Of a stretch of 64,000 nt of DNA, positions 23,264 to 35,400 are shown in pieces. The position numbers were made by a program, and so were the translations under genes. Under the pieces are notes generated by a model. It was not told the DNA's origin, did no database searches, and worked only from the letters and a program-made list of their open reading frames with translations. Origin of the DNA: Mytilus galloprovincialis. Lineage: Eukaryota; Mollusca; Bivalvia; Mytilida; Mytilidae. Positions within the stretch are counted from its first letter, which is position 1; the number at the start of each line of letters is the position of its first letter. The DNA lies in the NCBI RefSeq assembly GCF_965363235.1, contig NC_134842.1, positions 7,963,112-8,027,111 of the forward strand, given 5' to 3'.

Positions 23264-23320
23264 ATGAAAACCACCATATTCCAGTGTACATTATTTGTAA
23301 TAGCTGCAGTTCATATATCT
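23264..23320 (+). CDS. Copy 2 exon 1: signal peptide
   Basis: MKTTIFQCTLFVIAAVHIS: basic start, hydrophobic core, small residues near the end; donor gttagt in phase 0. It corresponds to copy 1 exon 1 in position and phase but has little sequence identity. Confidence 0.6.
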
Positions 23321-23977
23321 GTTAGTACTTAATGTAGAAATACGTAAAATATTTTTTTTTAAATACGCATTCCCGAAATTTTAAAATATTTAGAATGGTT
23401 AGACAAATTTGATCATACATTTTTACATGTATAAAAAGTAAAAAAAAAACAAAAATACCACATCAAACGTCTGGCATGATCCTGACATGGTACAGTCATA
23501 TTCTTAGGTTTAAAAAAAAAAAAGTGGATTAAATCTGGTTTTATAACTAGCTAAATATCATACTGGTGTGACAGTTGCATAAACCCCAAGTATTCTATAA
23601 AGTGGTTAACTTCCTTATTTAGCACAATCTGGAAACATAAAGCCTCTACTTATTAAATCAAAACTTAAATCTGCTGTATAGTTTTTAATTGTAAAAAAAG
23701 AGTTACCAAAGCATACATACACATGAAGTTTGATTGCTCCCCTCTTTATGTCTCTGCAACATAAATTACAATAATTGATAATAGAATTACCAAAGCATGC
23801 ATACACCTGAGTTTTGATTGCTCCCCTTTTTAAATATGCTACATAGTTTACAATTGATAAAAAGAGTTACCAAAGCATACATACACATGAATTATGATTG
23901 CTCCCCTCTTTAATAGTTATCAAAGTTCCTTAAGTCTGATAGATAGTTTACAATTGATAAATAGAGTTACCAAAGCA

Positions 23978-24182
23978 TAGTACTATTTTTTTTATATAAA
24001 TAAAGCCGCTACTTTTCTCGTTGTCATTGTCATATCGGGGCCTTTTATAGCTGACTATGCGGTATGGGCTTTTCTCATTGTTAAAGGTCGTACGGTGACC
24101 TATAGTTGTTAACGTCTGTGTCATTATGGTCTCTTGTTGACAGTTGTCTCATTGGCAATCATACCACATCTTCTTTTTTATA
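23978..24182 (+). repeat. M1 repeat inserted in the minisatellite
   Basis: Breaks a minisatellite unit between 'accaaagcata' and 'tacacatgag'. It contains 'gccttttatagctgactatg', 'aaaggtcgtacggtgacc' and the M1 end GTCTCATTGGCAATCATACC. This is the fullest M1 copy in the window. Confidence 0.75.
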
Positions 24183-24520
24183 TACACATGAGTTTTTTTG
24201 CTTCCCTCTTCAAGTCTGCTACATAGTTTATAATTAATAAATAGAGTTACCAAAGCATATATACACATGGGTTTTGATAGCTTCCCTCTTTAAGTCTGCT
24301 ACATAGTTTATAATTGATAAATACCAAATGTAGAGTTACCAAAGCATATATACACATGAGTTTTAATTGCTCCCCTCTTTAAGTCTGCTACATAGTTTAC
24401 AATTGATAAATAGAGTTACCAAAGCATATATACACATGGGTTTTGATAGCTTCCCTCTTTAAGTCTGCTACATAGTTTTATAATTGATAAATACCAAATG
24501 TAGAGTTACCAAAGCATATA

Positions 24521-25007
24521 TCGTCGCTGTTATGCAAAAACCTCGTATCTAAGGTTTTGATAATTTTACACCAGGCAGTAAAAACTGAAATCTTTTTATC
24601 GATTATTTAGAATTAAATATGTATGTTCCACTGTATGCAAAAATATCTGACCTTCTAACCAATCAATTACCAAGACGAGCAAAAATTTCTGCACCTATAT
24701 ATTGTAATTTCAAAGCTTTTCATTATTTCTAAGCTATATTAGAACCTAAAATTGATAAAACTGTACCTGTTATAATGTCAGCTGCCGTGACATGTGTTTT
24801 TCTTTTGAGATACGATATTTTCGCACAACAAAATGTGTCATCAATCCGACTACACTTTTTCGTCACATGTCAGAATTCGGGTTAATGATTGGTTAGAAGA
24901 TCAGATATTTTCGCATACAGTGGAAGATACATATTTAAATTCTAATTAATCGATAAAAAGATTTCCGCAAAAAATTGAGATACGAGATTTTTGCATAACA
25001 GCGACGA
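24521..25007. mobile_element. Foldback MITE, 487 bp, with TA target duplication
   Basis: The ends TCGTCGCTGTTATGCAAAAA and their complement are flanked by TA on each side. Removing the element plus one TA restores the minisatellite phrase 'gcatatatactcat' exactly, as in the intact unit near 25500. The arms run about 150 bp inward (shared 'tctttttatcgatta', 'ttccactgtatgc', 'cttctaaccaatca'). No coding sequence; the class is unassigned, and TA duplication suits a Tc1/mariner-type mobiliser. Confidence 0.9.
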
Positions 25008-26519
25008 TATACTCATAAATTCTGATTGCTCCCCTCTTTAATAGTTATCAAAGGTCTTTAAGTCTGCTACATAGTTTACAATTGATAAAAAGAGTTACCA
25101 AAGCATACATTCAAATGAGTTTTGATTGCTCCCCTCTTTATGTCTGCTTCATAGTTTACAATTGATAAATAGAGTTACCAAAGCATACATAAACATGAGT
25201 TTTAATTGCTCCCCTCTTAAGTTCTGCTACATAATATACAATTGATAAATAGAGATTCCAAAGCATACATACACATGAGTTTTAATTGCTCCCCTCTCTA
25301 AGTCTGTGACATAGTTTACAATTGATAAGTAGAGTTACCAAAGCATACAAACACATGGGTTTTGATGCTCACCTCTATAAGTCTGCTTCATAGTTTATAA
25401 TTGATAAATAGAGTTATAAAAGCATACATACACATGAGTTTTGATTGCTCCCCTTTTAAGTCTGCTTCATTGTTTATAATTGATAAATAGAGTTACCAAA
25501 GCATATATACTCATGAATTTTAATTGCTCCCCTCTTTAATAGTTATCAAAGGTCTTTAAGTCTGCTACATAGTTTACAATTGATAAATAGAGTTACCAAA
25601 GCATACATTCAAATTAGTTTTGATTGCTCCCCTCTTTAAGTCTGCTTCATAGTTTATAATTGATAAATAGAGTTAACAAAGCCTACATACACATGAGTTT
25701 TAATTGCTCCCCTCTTAAGTTCTGCTACATAATATACAATTGATAAATAGAGATTCCAAAGCATACATACACATGAGTTATAATTGCTCCCCTCTCTAAG
25801 TCTGTGACATAGTTTACAATTGATAAATAGAGTTACCAAAGCATACAAACACGTGGGTTTTGATGCTCACCTCTATAAGTCTGCTTCATAGTTAATAATT
25901 GATAAATAGAGTTACCAAAGCATACATTCACATGAGTTTTGATTGCTCCCCTCTTTAAATCTGCTTCATAGTTTATAATTGATTAATAGAGTTACCAAAG
26001 CATACATACACATTAGTTTTGATTGCTCCCCTCTTAAGTTCTGCTACATAATATACAATTGATAAATAGAAATTCGTAAGCATACATACACATGAGTTAT
26101 AATTGCTCCCCTCTCTAAGTCTGCTGTATAGTTTATAATAGATAAATAGAGTTAACAAAGCATACATAAACATGACTTTTATTTGCTCCCTTCGTTGTAT
26201 TTTCTCTCTTTCGTACAATTTGCTATGAAATTATACTAGGACGCCCATATGCATATTTACCGAGGGAGTGTCCGTATTGATAAGTGTATCATAAAGGTGG
26301 AGTTTTAAGAAAACTAATGATTGCATTACATGTATAACTATAACGCTAATAATCTTTATTATTCTTTTAACAATTTGAAATTTAAAAAAAAGCAATTAAG
26401 ATATATTTCAAATGTCAAATTTAATTACCTACAAATTGAATTCACTTCAAAAATACCATTTTCAAACCAATAACTTGTTGGTTATGATTTTCTTGTTTTT
26501 ATTTTTTATTTTTATATAG

Positions 26520-26634
26520 ACAGTTGAGTCATGTAATACAACTGAATTTACTTGTACAAGCGGCGAATGTATTGATTTAGGACTTAGATGTGACAATGAT
26601 TTTAATTGTGGAGATAAAACTGATGAAGAAAACT
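26520..26634 (+). CDS. Copy 2 exon 2: LDLa module
   Basis: Acceptor tttatatag, donor gtaagt, 115 nt, phases 0 to 1. It encodes [27 protein letters not shown] and GDKTDEEN with the last Cys split. All six Cys and the D..DE Ca-binding residues are present. Confidence 0.85.
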
Positions 26635-27792
26635 GTAAGTTTATTGTAGGCTAGGACTGTTATTTTCCAACGTATAGATACTGTGGGGGTGGGGAGTGTG
26701 CAGGACGTTTTTCGGGAAGTCGGAATCGGATGTTATTAAGCTCGGGATTTTTGGATCCGGGAATTCTTTTTTCGAATTTCTTAAAATTCAGGACCTCTGG
26801 ATTTCATGTGTTATAAAGCCGGGATTTCGGGATCAGGACACCTCCAACCCCCTCCCCCTACACTTCATAGAAGGGTTATTATTTTGGATTTTGATTTGTT
26901 AGCATGTCTTTCCTGTTATTGTGGGATCTTTAAAATTCTTCAATAAACACTTGAGTACATGTAATTTAGAGAGAGGAAATCCTAATGACAAACAGGAAAC
27001 TTAACTCACTGCGGTATCCTGAATACGATTTCTCGTCATATATTTTATAACATTATCACCTTCTTATTTAGAAGTATGTGACCTTGCTACACAAATATTA
27101 TCACTTGCATAAAACTCTTTTGCGGTAAATTCAAAAACTTATTTTAAATTGAATGAACCTGTATTTTATGTTGCACAATAAAAGGTCAAAATCTATAAAA
27201 ATAATAATAAATTGGTCAAACAGTGTAATCCCTAGTTCCTATAAATCGATCAAAAATCAACATTTCAATTGTCAACTTGAAACAAAGAAATGTAAATTCT
27301 TAAGATAATCAGTTTTTAATGGGAATAATTCTCAAACGGTAAATGCACACAACCGAACGTGGTCTACTTAAAAATACAAATGAAATATTATTCAAATTTC
27401 AAAAGATTTGAAAAATTTCAGCGTTCGTTAGTAATAGAAAAAACCTTACCAAGACTTTGAATGATGATAGTCAACACATCACATTCGAACTAAGCATTTA
27501 TCAAATGACAAATTACATGGAATTCAAGATTTAAAGGATTTGGTAAAACTGCCAAAACCCTAGAAATACTGTAGTTGTTAAGTCTGCCGTCCAAAACAAT
27601 TTTCCTATTCAAAACGGAATCGTGTTTCTTCTTTCTACCTGTAAGACATATATCCTTCTTAACAAACCCACAACATTTATTTTCAATCCTTATTTTTCTT
27701 TTTCCGAATGCCTTTTTTTATGTGTTTAATTGATACGCCGTTTCACGCGTTTTACTCGATCTATCACAATTTAGTCATCGTTTACATTTTAG
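26635..27792. other. Intron 2 of copy 2
   Basis: Near 26680-26880 is a short segment with 'ggatttttggatccggga', 'ccgggatttcgggatcagg' and a C-rich right end mirroring the G-rich left end, likely a small dispersed element. The remainder shows nothing recognisable. Confidence 0.35.
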
Positions 27793-28152
27793 GTACGGTT
27801 GTACAAATATGTCCCGAAGGGAGGCAAAAATGCGATACTGGATAATGTGTTATAGACATAAATCTATGCTCAACACAAACAACTGTGATAGAATTATCGA
27901 CGTCTATTGTAGAACCATCATCTCAAAGCTTGATATCTCCAACAAACACATTTGAGATACAGTCTAATCCATCTACAATATCTACATATGGTATTCAACT
28001 AACATCTACATATGATATTCAACCAACATCTGTATATGATTTTCAACCAAAATCATCACGTGACATGCCTGATAATTCAGTTATGTATATGACGACTCCA
28101 TCAGTACAATCTGTCAAACCTCCAACTCCTGACAGTAAATTCAAACCCATAT
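27793..28152 (+). CDS. Copy 2 exon 3: half-LDLa with stop, Ser/Thr stalk
   Basis: GT completes the split Cys. Then ICPEGRQKCDTG, a TAA codon (27843-27845), and CVIDINLC, followed by a stalk rich in Ser, Thr, Pro and Gln with repeats around TSTYDIQPTSVYDFQP. Donor gtaagt, phase 1. One base change (G to T) from the copy 1 codon explains the stop. Confidence 0.75.
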
Positions 28153-28509
28153 GTAAGTTGTCTCACTGATACTTAGATGGGAAATTATTGGCACCTTTTG
28201 ATCTATTTTTGATTTAATCTATTTTACATTGCCAGTGCAAATATGTACATGTACGGGAAATTCATAAGTAAACAATATTTTTTGATGTATTAATTATTGT
28301 ATTTGTTTAAATGTTCCAATTTATCATATAATACGAATATATGATAATCCAATTCAGATCGATTATGACGAACACATGATAAGTTGTAACTGACTGTTTA
28401 CTAGAAATCAGTAACTACAATAATGAGTTATGTGATGTTTGTGCTTTAAGTTGATGTTGGTGTGTTTTTGTGTCTAGGACCGTATTATTAAATTGTATAG
28501 TTTGTTCTT

Positions 28510-28635
28510 CTGCAATCTCCGGCGCAGAGATCACATATCCGTTCCGTTCAATACTTTGTAACACTACACTTATAGTAAGTGCAGTATTGCGGAGCATGTA
28601 TCGAACTGATATGAACTCTGCGCCTGAGATGGGTT
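28510..28635. repeat. Imperfect inverted repeat in intron 3 of copy 2
   Basis: The outer ends GGCGCAGAG (28521) and CTCTGCGCC (ends 28624) pair, and the arms continue inward through 'caatact' and 'actta' matches to a centre near 28572. Both strands show short open frames with related sequence, which follows from the palindrome. Confidence 0.5.
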
Positions 28636-29074
28636 CTTCTGTTTCGCTAATACATCATGATTTCTGGTAAACGTGGTAAATTCAGGTTGAAAGCCTACAA
28701 GCATGTTTTAAACTGTCACATTCTGTTTGTATTTGCCTAAAGTCAGGATAGTAGTCGTTGGTTCATGTTTTTCCTCGCAAATGTTTGAGACCGATTTTTA
28801 ACAGCTGATTATACAGTTTTTAGTGGTATGCTTTGGCTCAATTTTGAATTCATTCTTAATTCTATCCTTTTTTTGTAAATTGTTAGAAATTCAAATGTGA
28901 CGTCACTTTGTGCGCCGAACTCTTCGGCTAACTCGACTGTAACTTTTTATGTGCTGGTTTAGGCTGTTTTTATTATGTAATCAATCACCACGTCAGTGTT
29001 GACACATATATCTATTATATAGAAATTTTTATAAATTTACTGTTTGCAAAAGTATGAATTATTCTAAAAAACAA

Positions 29075-29275
29075 GAATGTTCTTATCCCAGGCAGAAAAC
29101 CTTAGCCGTATTAAACACAACTTTTTGTAACTTTTGGTTCTCAATGCTCTTCAACTTTGTACTTTTTTTTGCTTTTGAACTTTTTTATCTGAGTGTCACT
29201 GGTTAGTCTTGTGTTACCGAAACGTGCGTTTGGCGTATTAAATTCTAAACCTGGTACCTTTTGCTAGTATTTGTG
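29075..29275 (-). repeat. Dispersed repeat M2, reverse copy
   Basis: Reads in reverse the M2 order: 'ctcaatgctcttcaactttg', 'gagtgtcactgg', 'cgaaacgtgcgtttggcgta', 'cctggtacctttt'. Confidence 0.7.
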
Positions 29276-29289
29276 TGTTTTTCTGTCTC

Positions 29290-29640
29290 ATATGTTCTTC
29301 CATTTATTTGTATTGTAGTCCTGTCATGTAATATTGTCATTTTAATGTTATATTTAACATTGCCATAAAAGCGGGAGGTCAACCTAGCCACAAAACTAGG
29401 TTCAACCTACCATTTGTTTTTCTTAAAATGTCCTGTACTAAGTCGGGTATATGGTCATTGTTATATTATAGTTAGTTTCTGTGTGTGTTACATTTTAGTG
29501 GTGTGCTTCTGTTATGTCGTAGTTCTCTTTTTTTATGTGTTTTCCACCGTTTTAGTTTGGAACCCGGATTTTATGGAGTTTTTATCTCAATCGATTTATG
29601 AATTCTGAACAGCGGTATACTACCATCGCCATTATTTGAA
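29290..29640 (+). repeat. Dispersed repeat M3, long copy
   Basis: Contains 'ttgtagtcctgtcatgtaa', 'gcgggaggtcaacctagcc', 'acaaaactaggttcaacc', 'gtcctgtactaagtcgg' and GAACAGCGGTATACTACC. The closest relative is 49490-49835. Confidence 0.75.
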
Positions 29641-30956
29641 GGCCGTATGTGAACAAAAATTGCTTATAAACGTCATTTCAATTCGAATCAATATGTAGAA
29701 GTCTCAATGGCACTCACACAACATATCATTAACAGCGGACTCTGTGTCATTTTTAGATATATAATAAAGGGTATTAAATTGTTATTATAATGTTGCATGT
29801 AACGTTTATACATTTTTTTATAGGGTGAAAATCCTCACTACTCGTTTATTCAATGCGTATGCATGTATTGAAAAGAGCAGTAGCTGTCAAATTCATGTTC
29901 ACTGATTTTAATCAAATTCTCATATTTTATTTATAACAATGTAAAACATTTATAAAATCTATTAAAAGTGTAAAATATTCAATAAACAGGGCACGGGCAT
30001 GAACAGACGTAGCTTCGTTTCGTGTGTAATTTAGTCAAGACGACATCTAATTAATTATCGAGTTAACCTCTAAAATCATCCGATGACCATTTAAATATAA
30101 GCGATAAATAAATATATATATAGATTCAGCAAACTCGTGCTGTTGGATTATTATAGGTCTATTTAATTCATATTATAGATGAAAAATAAATGTTTATCAT
30201 GGTTTTTACCTGTATAAGAATGATATTTTGTGGATCGAATAAGTCAATCAAATGATTTACCTTTGTTTCATTTTAATGTTGACATTCTGTTTCTTTAAAT
30301 AATTTTACACACACAATGCATATGTTATTCTTCTAAAGCTAAGGGGTTGAATTAAAGTTCACATCAATACGGATTCAACTAGCAAGTGAATAATTCATAA
30401 TTAATGTTTTATATTTATATTTTGTCAAAATTGAACCATACTGGCTACTAAAAGCGAATTATTATTTCACTTTTTGCATTTCATTAATGGTTGACTTTTC
30501 TATATATCTCGTAACTAGTGCCCCTTTAATTCTGATATCTGTAAGAAATTGATATAAATTGTAAACAATCATTCACAACTTCTATACATCCTTCACTATG
30601 AAATATCCAGCTTGAGTTTACTGAACTAGGTACATTCAGCAAAGTTCGGACGCATGAAATGTATAACTTGTTGTTTTCATATTTTACAGCACTTGGTCGA
30701 TGCCTCTGCTGGCTTATCTTGTGGAGTGTTGTCTAATTGGCAATCATACTACATAAATTTGTTTTACATCATATATTGGCATTTTTTAAGGTTTTTTCGG
30801 TTTACAGCTCTTCAACTGTTTAGGTTTGTATCCATCTCTGGTTTTCAAATATTTGACTTTGAAGGTTCCTTATGAAGGTCAATATAAAATCCGCATCAAA
30901 CGCATGAACTTTAAAGTGTGTTGTTTTAATTTATTATTTTGATTGGGTGCGATAGA

Positions 30957-31115
30957 TATACAAAAAAGAAGATGTGGTAGGATTGCCAATGAGACAACTG
31001 TCCACAAGAGACCAAAAATGACACAGACATTAACAACTATAGGTCACCGTACGGCCTTCAACAATGAGCAAAGCCCATACCGCATAGTCAGCTATAAAAG
31101 GCTGTTTCATACCAC
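30957..31115 (-). repeat. Dispersed repeat M1, reverse copy
   Basis: Begins 'aagaagatgtggtaggattg', then 'ccaatgagacaactgtcc', 'aactataggtcaccgtacgg' and ends 'gcatagtcagctataaaagg', the reverse complement of the M1 copy at 23978-24182. Confidence 0.8.
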
Positions 31116-31366
31116 TCGCGTTTAACTAAAACTAGATACCGCACACTCGATTTTTTCTCTTGACATATTTTGTTGTTGATAGATTCGTGTCCCGTCACTC
31201 TCTTCAAATGAAACTGATTGCTTTATGTGTAAGTGTTAAAGACCCCAATGAAATCGTTGGTGGTAATATTCCACGTAATCAAGGCTTGATGTAGTAGTGT
31301 TATGATTCAATATTTGCTATGCACATTAGCAGTTTGTGTTATCAAACTAACTTTTTATCCTTTCAG

Positions 31367-31440
31367 ACTTTTTATTCTTGGTTTTATTGATTCCAATTGG
31401 TATCACGATATATTTCATATGTAGAGATATCAGGAATTGA
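31367..31440 (+). CDS. Copy 2 exon 4: transmembrane helix and stop
   Basis: Acceptor tcctttcag. Encodes YFLFLVLLIPIGITIYFI then CRDIRN and TGA (31438-31440). It aligns with copy 1 exon 4 but ends with a short six-residue tail and no further donor. Confidence 0.75.
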
Positions 31441-32448
31441 AATGATAAAACCCAGGCACCCGACAAGGTATTTATGCTACTTAGCCAAAAAAAATCATTG
31501 ATTGCTGGTTATATGAATCAGTTGAGAAATAGAATTGAAGGCTGAAACAAGATGTATTAAATGAAAACAAATTATTTGATATAAAGTAAATGAATGCTTC
31601 GTGTCAATTATCAACCTTGGACAATCTAACGCTTTATGTATTATTTTTCGTTTCAATTCTTTTACTTTGACATCACTATTTCACTTCTTGTCTGGAGAAC
31701 AGTCCACTAGAAGGTGTATAACACTATACTTTCCAAATTCCCATACTATAAGATTGATTGTTTTGAATTTTTGTTTAACATTTCTTACATAAAGGAAAGA
31801 AAAATAGTATCAATTTTTATAAGAAAAATGAAATAAGTAATTGTCATTTTATCAATAACAACAATTAACATTGTATTCTTTTTATAGTTTCAGATGAGAA
31901 ACATGACGTAAGGAAAGTTATCCCATGTTTATTCATCATAATTTTAAATCTAGACCACAGTTCCTTTATGCATGTAGTGGCGACATTCATTTTACATGCT
32001 CTATTTACATTTCTACTCAATTTCAGTCTGACTTTATTTTAGAACTATTCATATTGAATGAATGTTATATAAACTTATCCCGATTTCAAATTAGAACAAT
32101 TTACTGAATAACATTATATTTGCATAACATAGTGGAATAATGAATAATAGCGAAAAGGGAAAAAAACGAGAAGAAGACAACACTACAACTTAAAAGAACA
32201 AACACCGAACAACCTAAACCCTACCAAAGAAATACGGGGATGATCGGAGTCGCCCAGTTAAGGATCAACAGATAATGCACCCACATGCGAAGCTCTTCGT
32301 ATTTCTCATGTAAGAACACAACCGGTGATAAGTTCAATTCGTAGGGTTACTTTCGAAGACATTTGGACGGGATTCAGATACCAACAAATGTAACATATCC
32401 GATTTAAACGAATATTCAATGACATCATTCAAAAATGTCATATTTTTA
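31441..32448. other. Spacer after copy 2, nothing recognised
   Basis: AT-rich sequence without recognisable exon, RNA or element. Confidence 0.4.
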
Positions 32449-32502
32449 CTCGTGGTATGCAAATAATATGACAAGTGGTAATATTATTTGGCATACCACG
32501 AG
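32449..32502. repeat. Inverted repeat with 22-bp arms
   Basis: CTCGTGGTATGC and AAATAATAT on the left pair with their complements on the right around a loop of about 9 nt. Weaker pairing of 'aaaatgt' extends the arms outward. Possibly a small foldback element. Confidence 0.65.
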
Positions 32503-33699
32503 ATCTATCACATTTTAATTTCATAACACATTGTACATTATGCTGACATATATTCTTGTATTAAGTTTGAACACACATTTGGACAACGTTGTATATCATA
32601 TACGATATGTAAATGGAATCTTAAAATGAAATTAAATGATTTTGCTTCTTTTGTCTTTTTGTATTTGACAAATGTCTAATGGAATATAAAACATATATTC
32701 TTCGATTGATTATTTTATTCTTCTAAAAGCGAAATATTTTAAAAATATATAAATGCATTGAGGGGTACATTGAAGTTTGTTCCAACTGTTCTTTAGTTTT
32801 GCAATGGTCCGATTCTACAAAGACAATAAGAGTTTAACCTCGATGTCTGGTAAGGTAATGTTTTTCGTTATAATGTCTGTAGTTTTGTTATTATCTATAT
32901 GTATTCTGTTTTTATCCCCTCTTGCATTGGTTATGACATATATCTTTACAAGTGTTCAGCGTCTAAAAACATTTATATGAATTACATTATTGCTACTGAA
33001 CATTATCTCAAACATAAACCCTTCCAAACAGTTTAGATTTATAACTTCAAAACCCCTTTTACAAGAATACAAAAAAGAGCCGTTGTCAATCGTAGACTGC
33101 TTCAAAACAAGGCTTTTACCAATTTAAATTATGGTAAGTGTAAAGAGAAATATCGATATTTTAAGATATATCTAGTGATTAATAATAAATGATATCCAAA
33201 GTATTTATCTTAACAACCCATTAATGTTCTTTATAAATTTGAACAAGATTACACACATTATGCACATATAAATTTCCTCTTTCCGCTAGCTCTCCATTGA
33301 CAATAAAAAAAAATGAATGTCGCTCTCGGTCCGGTGACACAGTTATCGTCCCTTGATTTTTGTTGTGCCACGAGTAAAGTTCATAGTATTGACAATGTGT
33401 AACTTGGCATTTTTTTTTTATATCTTTTCCAAATGTATTTCTTCATATTTTATGCTTCAAATAGCAAGTAAAGGGATGACATTACACTGTTTAAGTCATG
33501 AATTTTAAAGTAAAGTAGATATTTTGTCCAGCTAAAAAGGTTAAAAATTAACAGTTTGGCAGCTGTCAAAAAAAATTTCAAGACTTCCCTTAACATAAAA
33601 TTTTCCATTTTTTTAGTTAGAGCCGATGAAGTTTTCAATAATTTTTATGTAATTTGTCCCAAAAGTAGTGCAAAGCTGTAAAAATGTTATTGAGGTGGG

Positions 33700-33845
33700 A
33701 CAAGACAACAGCGTTGCATTTTAGTGTTTCTGATGTGTCGGTGTTCTCCTCTTATATTTGATGTGATTCCCTCAGTTTTATTTTGTAACTCGGATTTTGT
33801 TTTATTTCTCGATTTATGAATTTTTAACAGCGGTATACTACGTTT
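33700..33845 (+). repeat. Dispersed repeat M3 fragment
   Basis: Carries 'gtgtcggtgttctcctctta', 'tatttgatgtgattccctca' and AACAGCGGTATACTACG. Confidence 0.65.
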
Positions 33846-34324
33846 GTAAAAGTTATTAAGACTCGAATATTTAATACATCGTATAAATATTTTAAATATC
33901 TAGAAGGAAGTGTACACCATTATTTCGCATAAATTATTTTAATAAAAGTTTGTTTATAGTATACATTGCAATAAAGTGACCGGGATCTTCTCAAAGATGG
34001 ATATTATATCCCTTGTATTGCGTAACTGTTATACTATATGTGGATTTACATGATTTATATCCGGTAACGATAGAAAATGATTTATGTATTACGTTTTTCA
34101 ACTTTCAAATAATAATATTTGAATTAATCAAATTATAATAGCTTGCATATTTAACATTTTGCATTGTTCCAACAATCAAACAGACGGGTACAATGAGATA
34201 ACGATTACATTCTGAGGTCTTCGTGAGAGATCAATATTACAATCGCATTTTGTTGTATTTCAACTTCTTGGACAGATGTGCGTTGATATATATGATGTTG
34301 ATAGGATGGTTTCTGCTACCATAG

Positions 34325-34385
34325 CTTGTTTAATGGAGAGTTGTCTCGTTGGTACTCATACCGCATCTTCTTATATCTATAAACA
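34325..34385 (+). repeat. Dispersed repeat M1 fragment
   Basis: 'atggagagttgtctcgttgg' followed by 'tactcataccgcatcttc'. Confidence 0.6.
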
Positions 34386-34839
34386 GAAACAGTAATAATC
34401 TTAAAGACAAATAAAAGACTACTATTACACGTTATCAAGATGATAACCAACGTCACTACCCTTAATCTATACTTCAAGAACATCGTGTATTAGTTGTGAT
34501 ATAGAATATTTATCAAAAAGGATTAGGTACTTTCCGATGATGTTTTTATAGAAAAAAAGACAAGACATCATTTGACATACATTGTGTACCCCTGGTTCAT
34601 CAACTTTCTACTCAGACTCAAATGTTTCTGTTATCTTTAAACATTATATTTGAATTAAAAATGTGTATGTATTTAAGTAACCGGACAATATTATCAGTTT
34701 TATTTACCTGTAAATAGTTATTAAAGGTACCAGGTAAATTCATATTAAAAAAGGATAAAAGAATTGTACTATGTCTAGCAACATAACAGGGAATGAATTA
34801 ACTATATTAAGATACATGTACTTGGTCCATTAGAAAAAA

Positions 34840-35400
34840 AACCAGAAAACTGAATAACAGATTCATAGCTTGTGACAGTCACATAAACAACGAGGTGGTG
34901 TTAAATATGGTTGTAGGACCTTAAGGTTTCTTAAGATTGGACAGTGGAGTAGCAATACAATAAAACAACGTAAAAATAGCTGGGAAAAGTTTGCCTCACC
35001 AGAGAGGTACCAAGCAGAAACAGAATTTCTCTGTTGAATGAAAAGTGACAGAAACCATCAATCACAATCAAAGGATTACACGTTCTGGGAAAGGGACAGT
35101 CACTTAAAGAATGTGACGGGGTACAATAGGTTGTAAACGCTGAGATCCTTCCTGAACATGGACAGTTGAGTAATAACATTACATAATAACAAACTGTAAG
35201 CACAAGTTGGAAATTAATTAAATCATCCGTGAACATTTTTAGTTGGGCTACAAAAGTTTTCATTATTTTGTTCGAACATGTTGTGTTTTTGTAATCTGTT
35301 GTGTTGTTAATATAGAGTAAAATTGGTGTTTCCAGAATCCTATTTTTCTGTTATTGATCTTTTGTTAATCCATTAATACAGGTTATAAAAAAGGGGGTTA
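34840..35400. repeat. Best-conserved block of the segmental duplication
   Basis: Shares long phrases with 51070-51640, such as 'cagattcatagcttgtgaca', 'aagcagaaacagaatttct' and 'cctgaacatggacagt'. Unit A has a 110-codon minus-strand open frame (34931-35263); the paired copy is interrupted in the same frame. I therefore do not call a gene. Confidence 0.6.

Larger units (their letters stand above)
23660..26195 (+). repeat. ~84-bp intronic minisatellite, about 22 copies
   Basis: The unit reads 'gagttaccaaagcatac', 'atacacatgagttttgattg', 'ctcccctctttaagtctgct', 'acatagtttacaattgataa'. Copies vary by a few bases and some carry an extra 'aatagttatcaaaggtc'. It fills most of intron 1 of copy 2 and is split by insertions at 23978-24182 and 24521-25007. 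Minus-strand open frames across it are by-products of the repeat. Confidence 0.9.
23264..31440 (+). pseudogene. LDLa-stalk-transmembrane protein, copy 2, with in-frame stop
   Basis: Paralogue of copy 1, from exons 23264-23320, 26520-26634, 27793-28152 and 31367-31440; phases 0, 1, 1 match exactly. It would encode about 201 residues: signal peptide (1-19), LDLa (24-58), half-LDLa, Ser/Thr/Gln-rich stalk with short repeats of T-Y-D-I-Q-P type, transmembrane helix (178-195) and the tail CRDIRN. Codon 75 (27843-27845) is TAA where copy 1 has GAA, inside the half-LDLa. The rest is intact, so this is a recent null allele, a young pseudogene, a sequence error, or a gene making a 74-residue secreted LDLa protein. 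A TATATAAG lies at 23241-23248, close before the ATG. Confidence 0.65.

Noticed and set aside
25654-26218. Repetitive minus-strand open frames at 25654-25848 and 25973-26218
   Set aside because: They are translations of the ~84-bp intronic minisatellite with no splice or composition support.
34931-35263. 110-codon Cys-containing minus-strand frame as a gene
   Set aside because: The duplicated copy at 51.1-51.5 kb is broken in the same frame, and identity is not concentrated at codon level.
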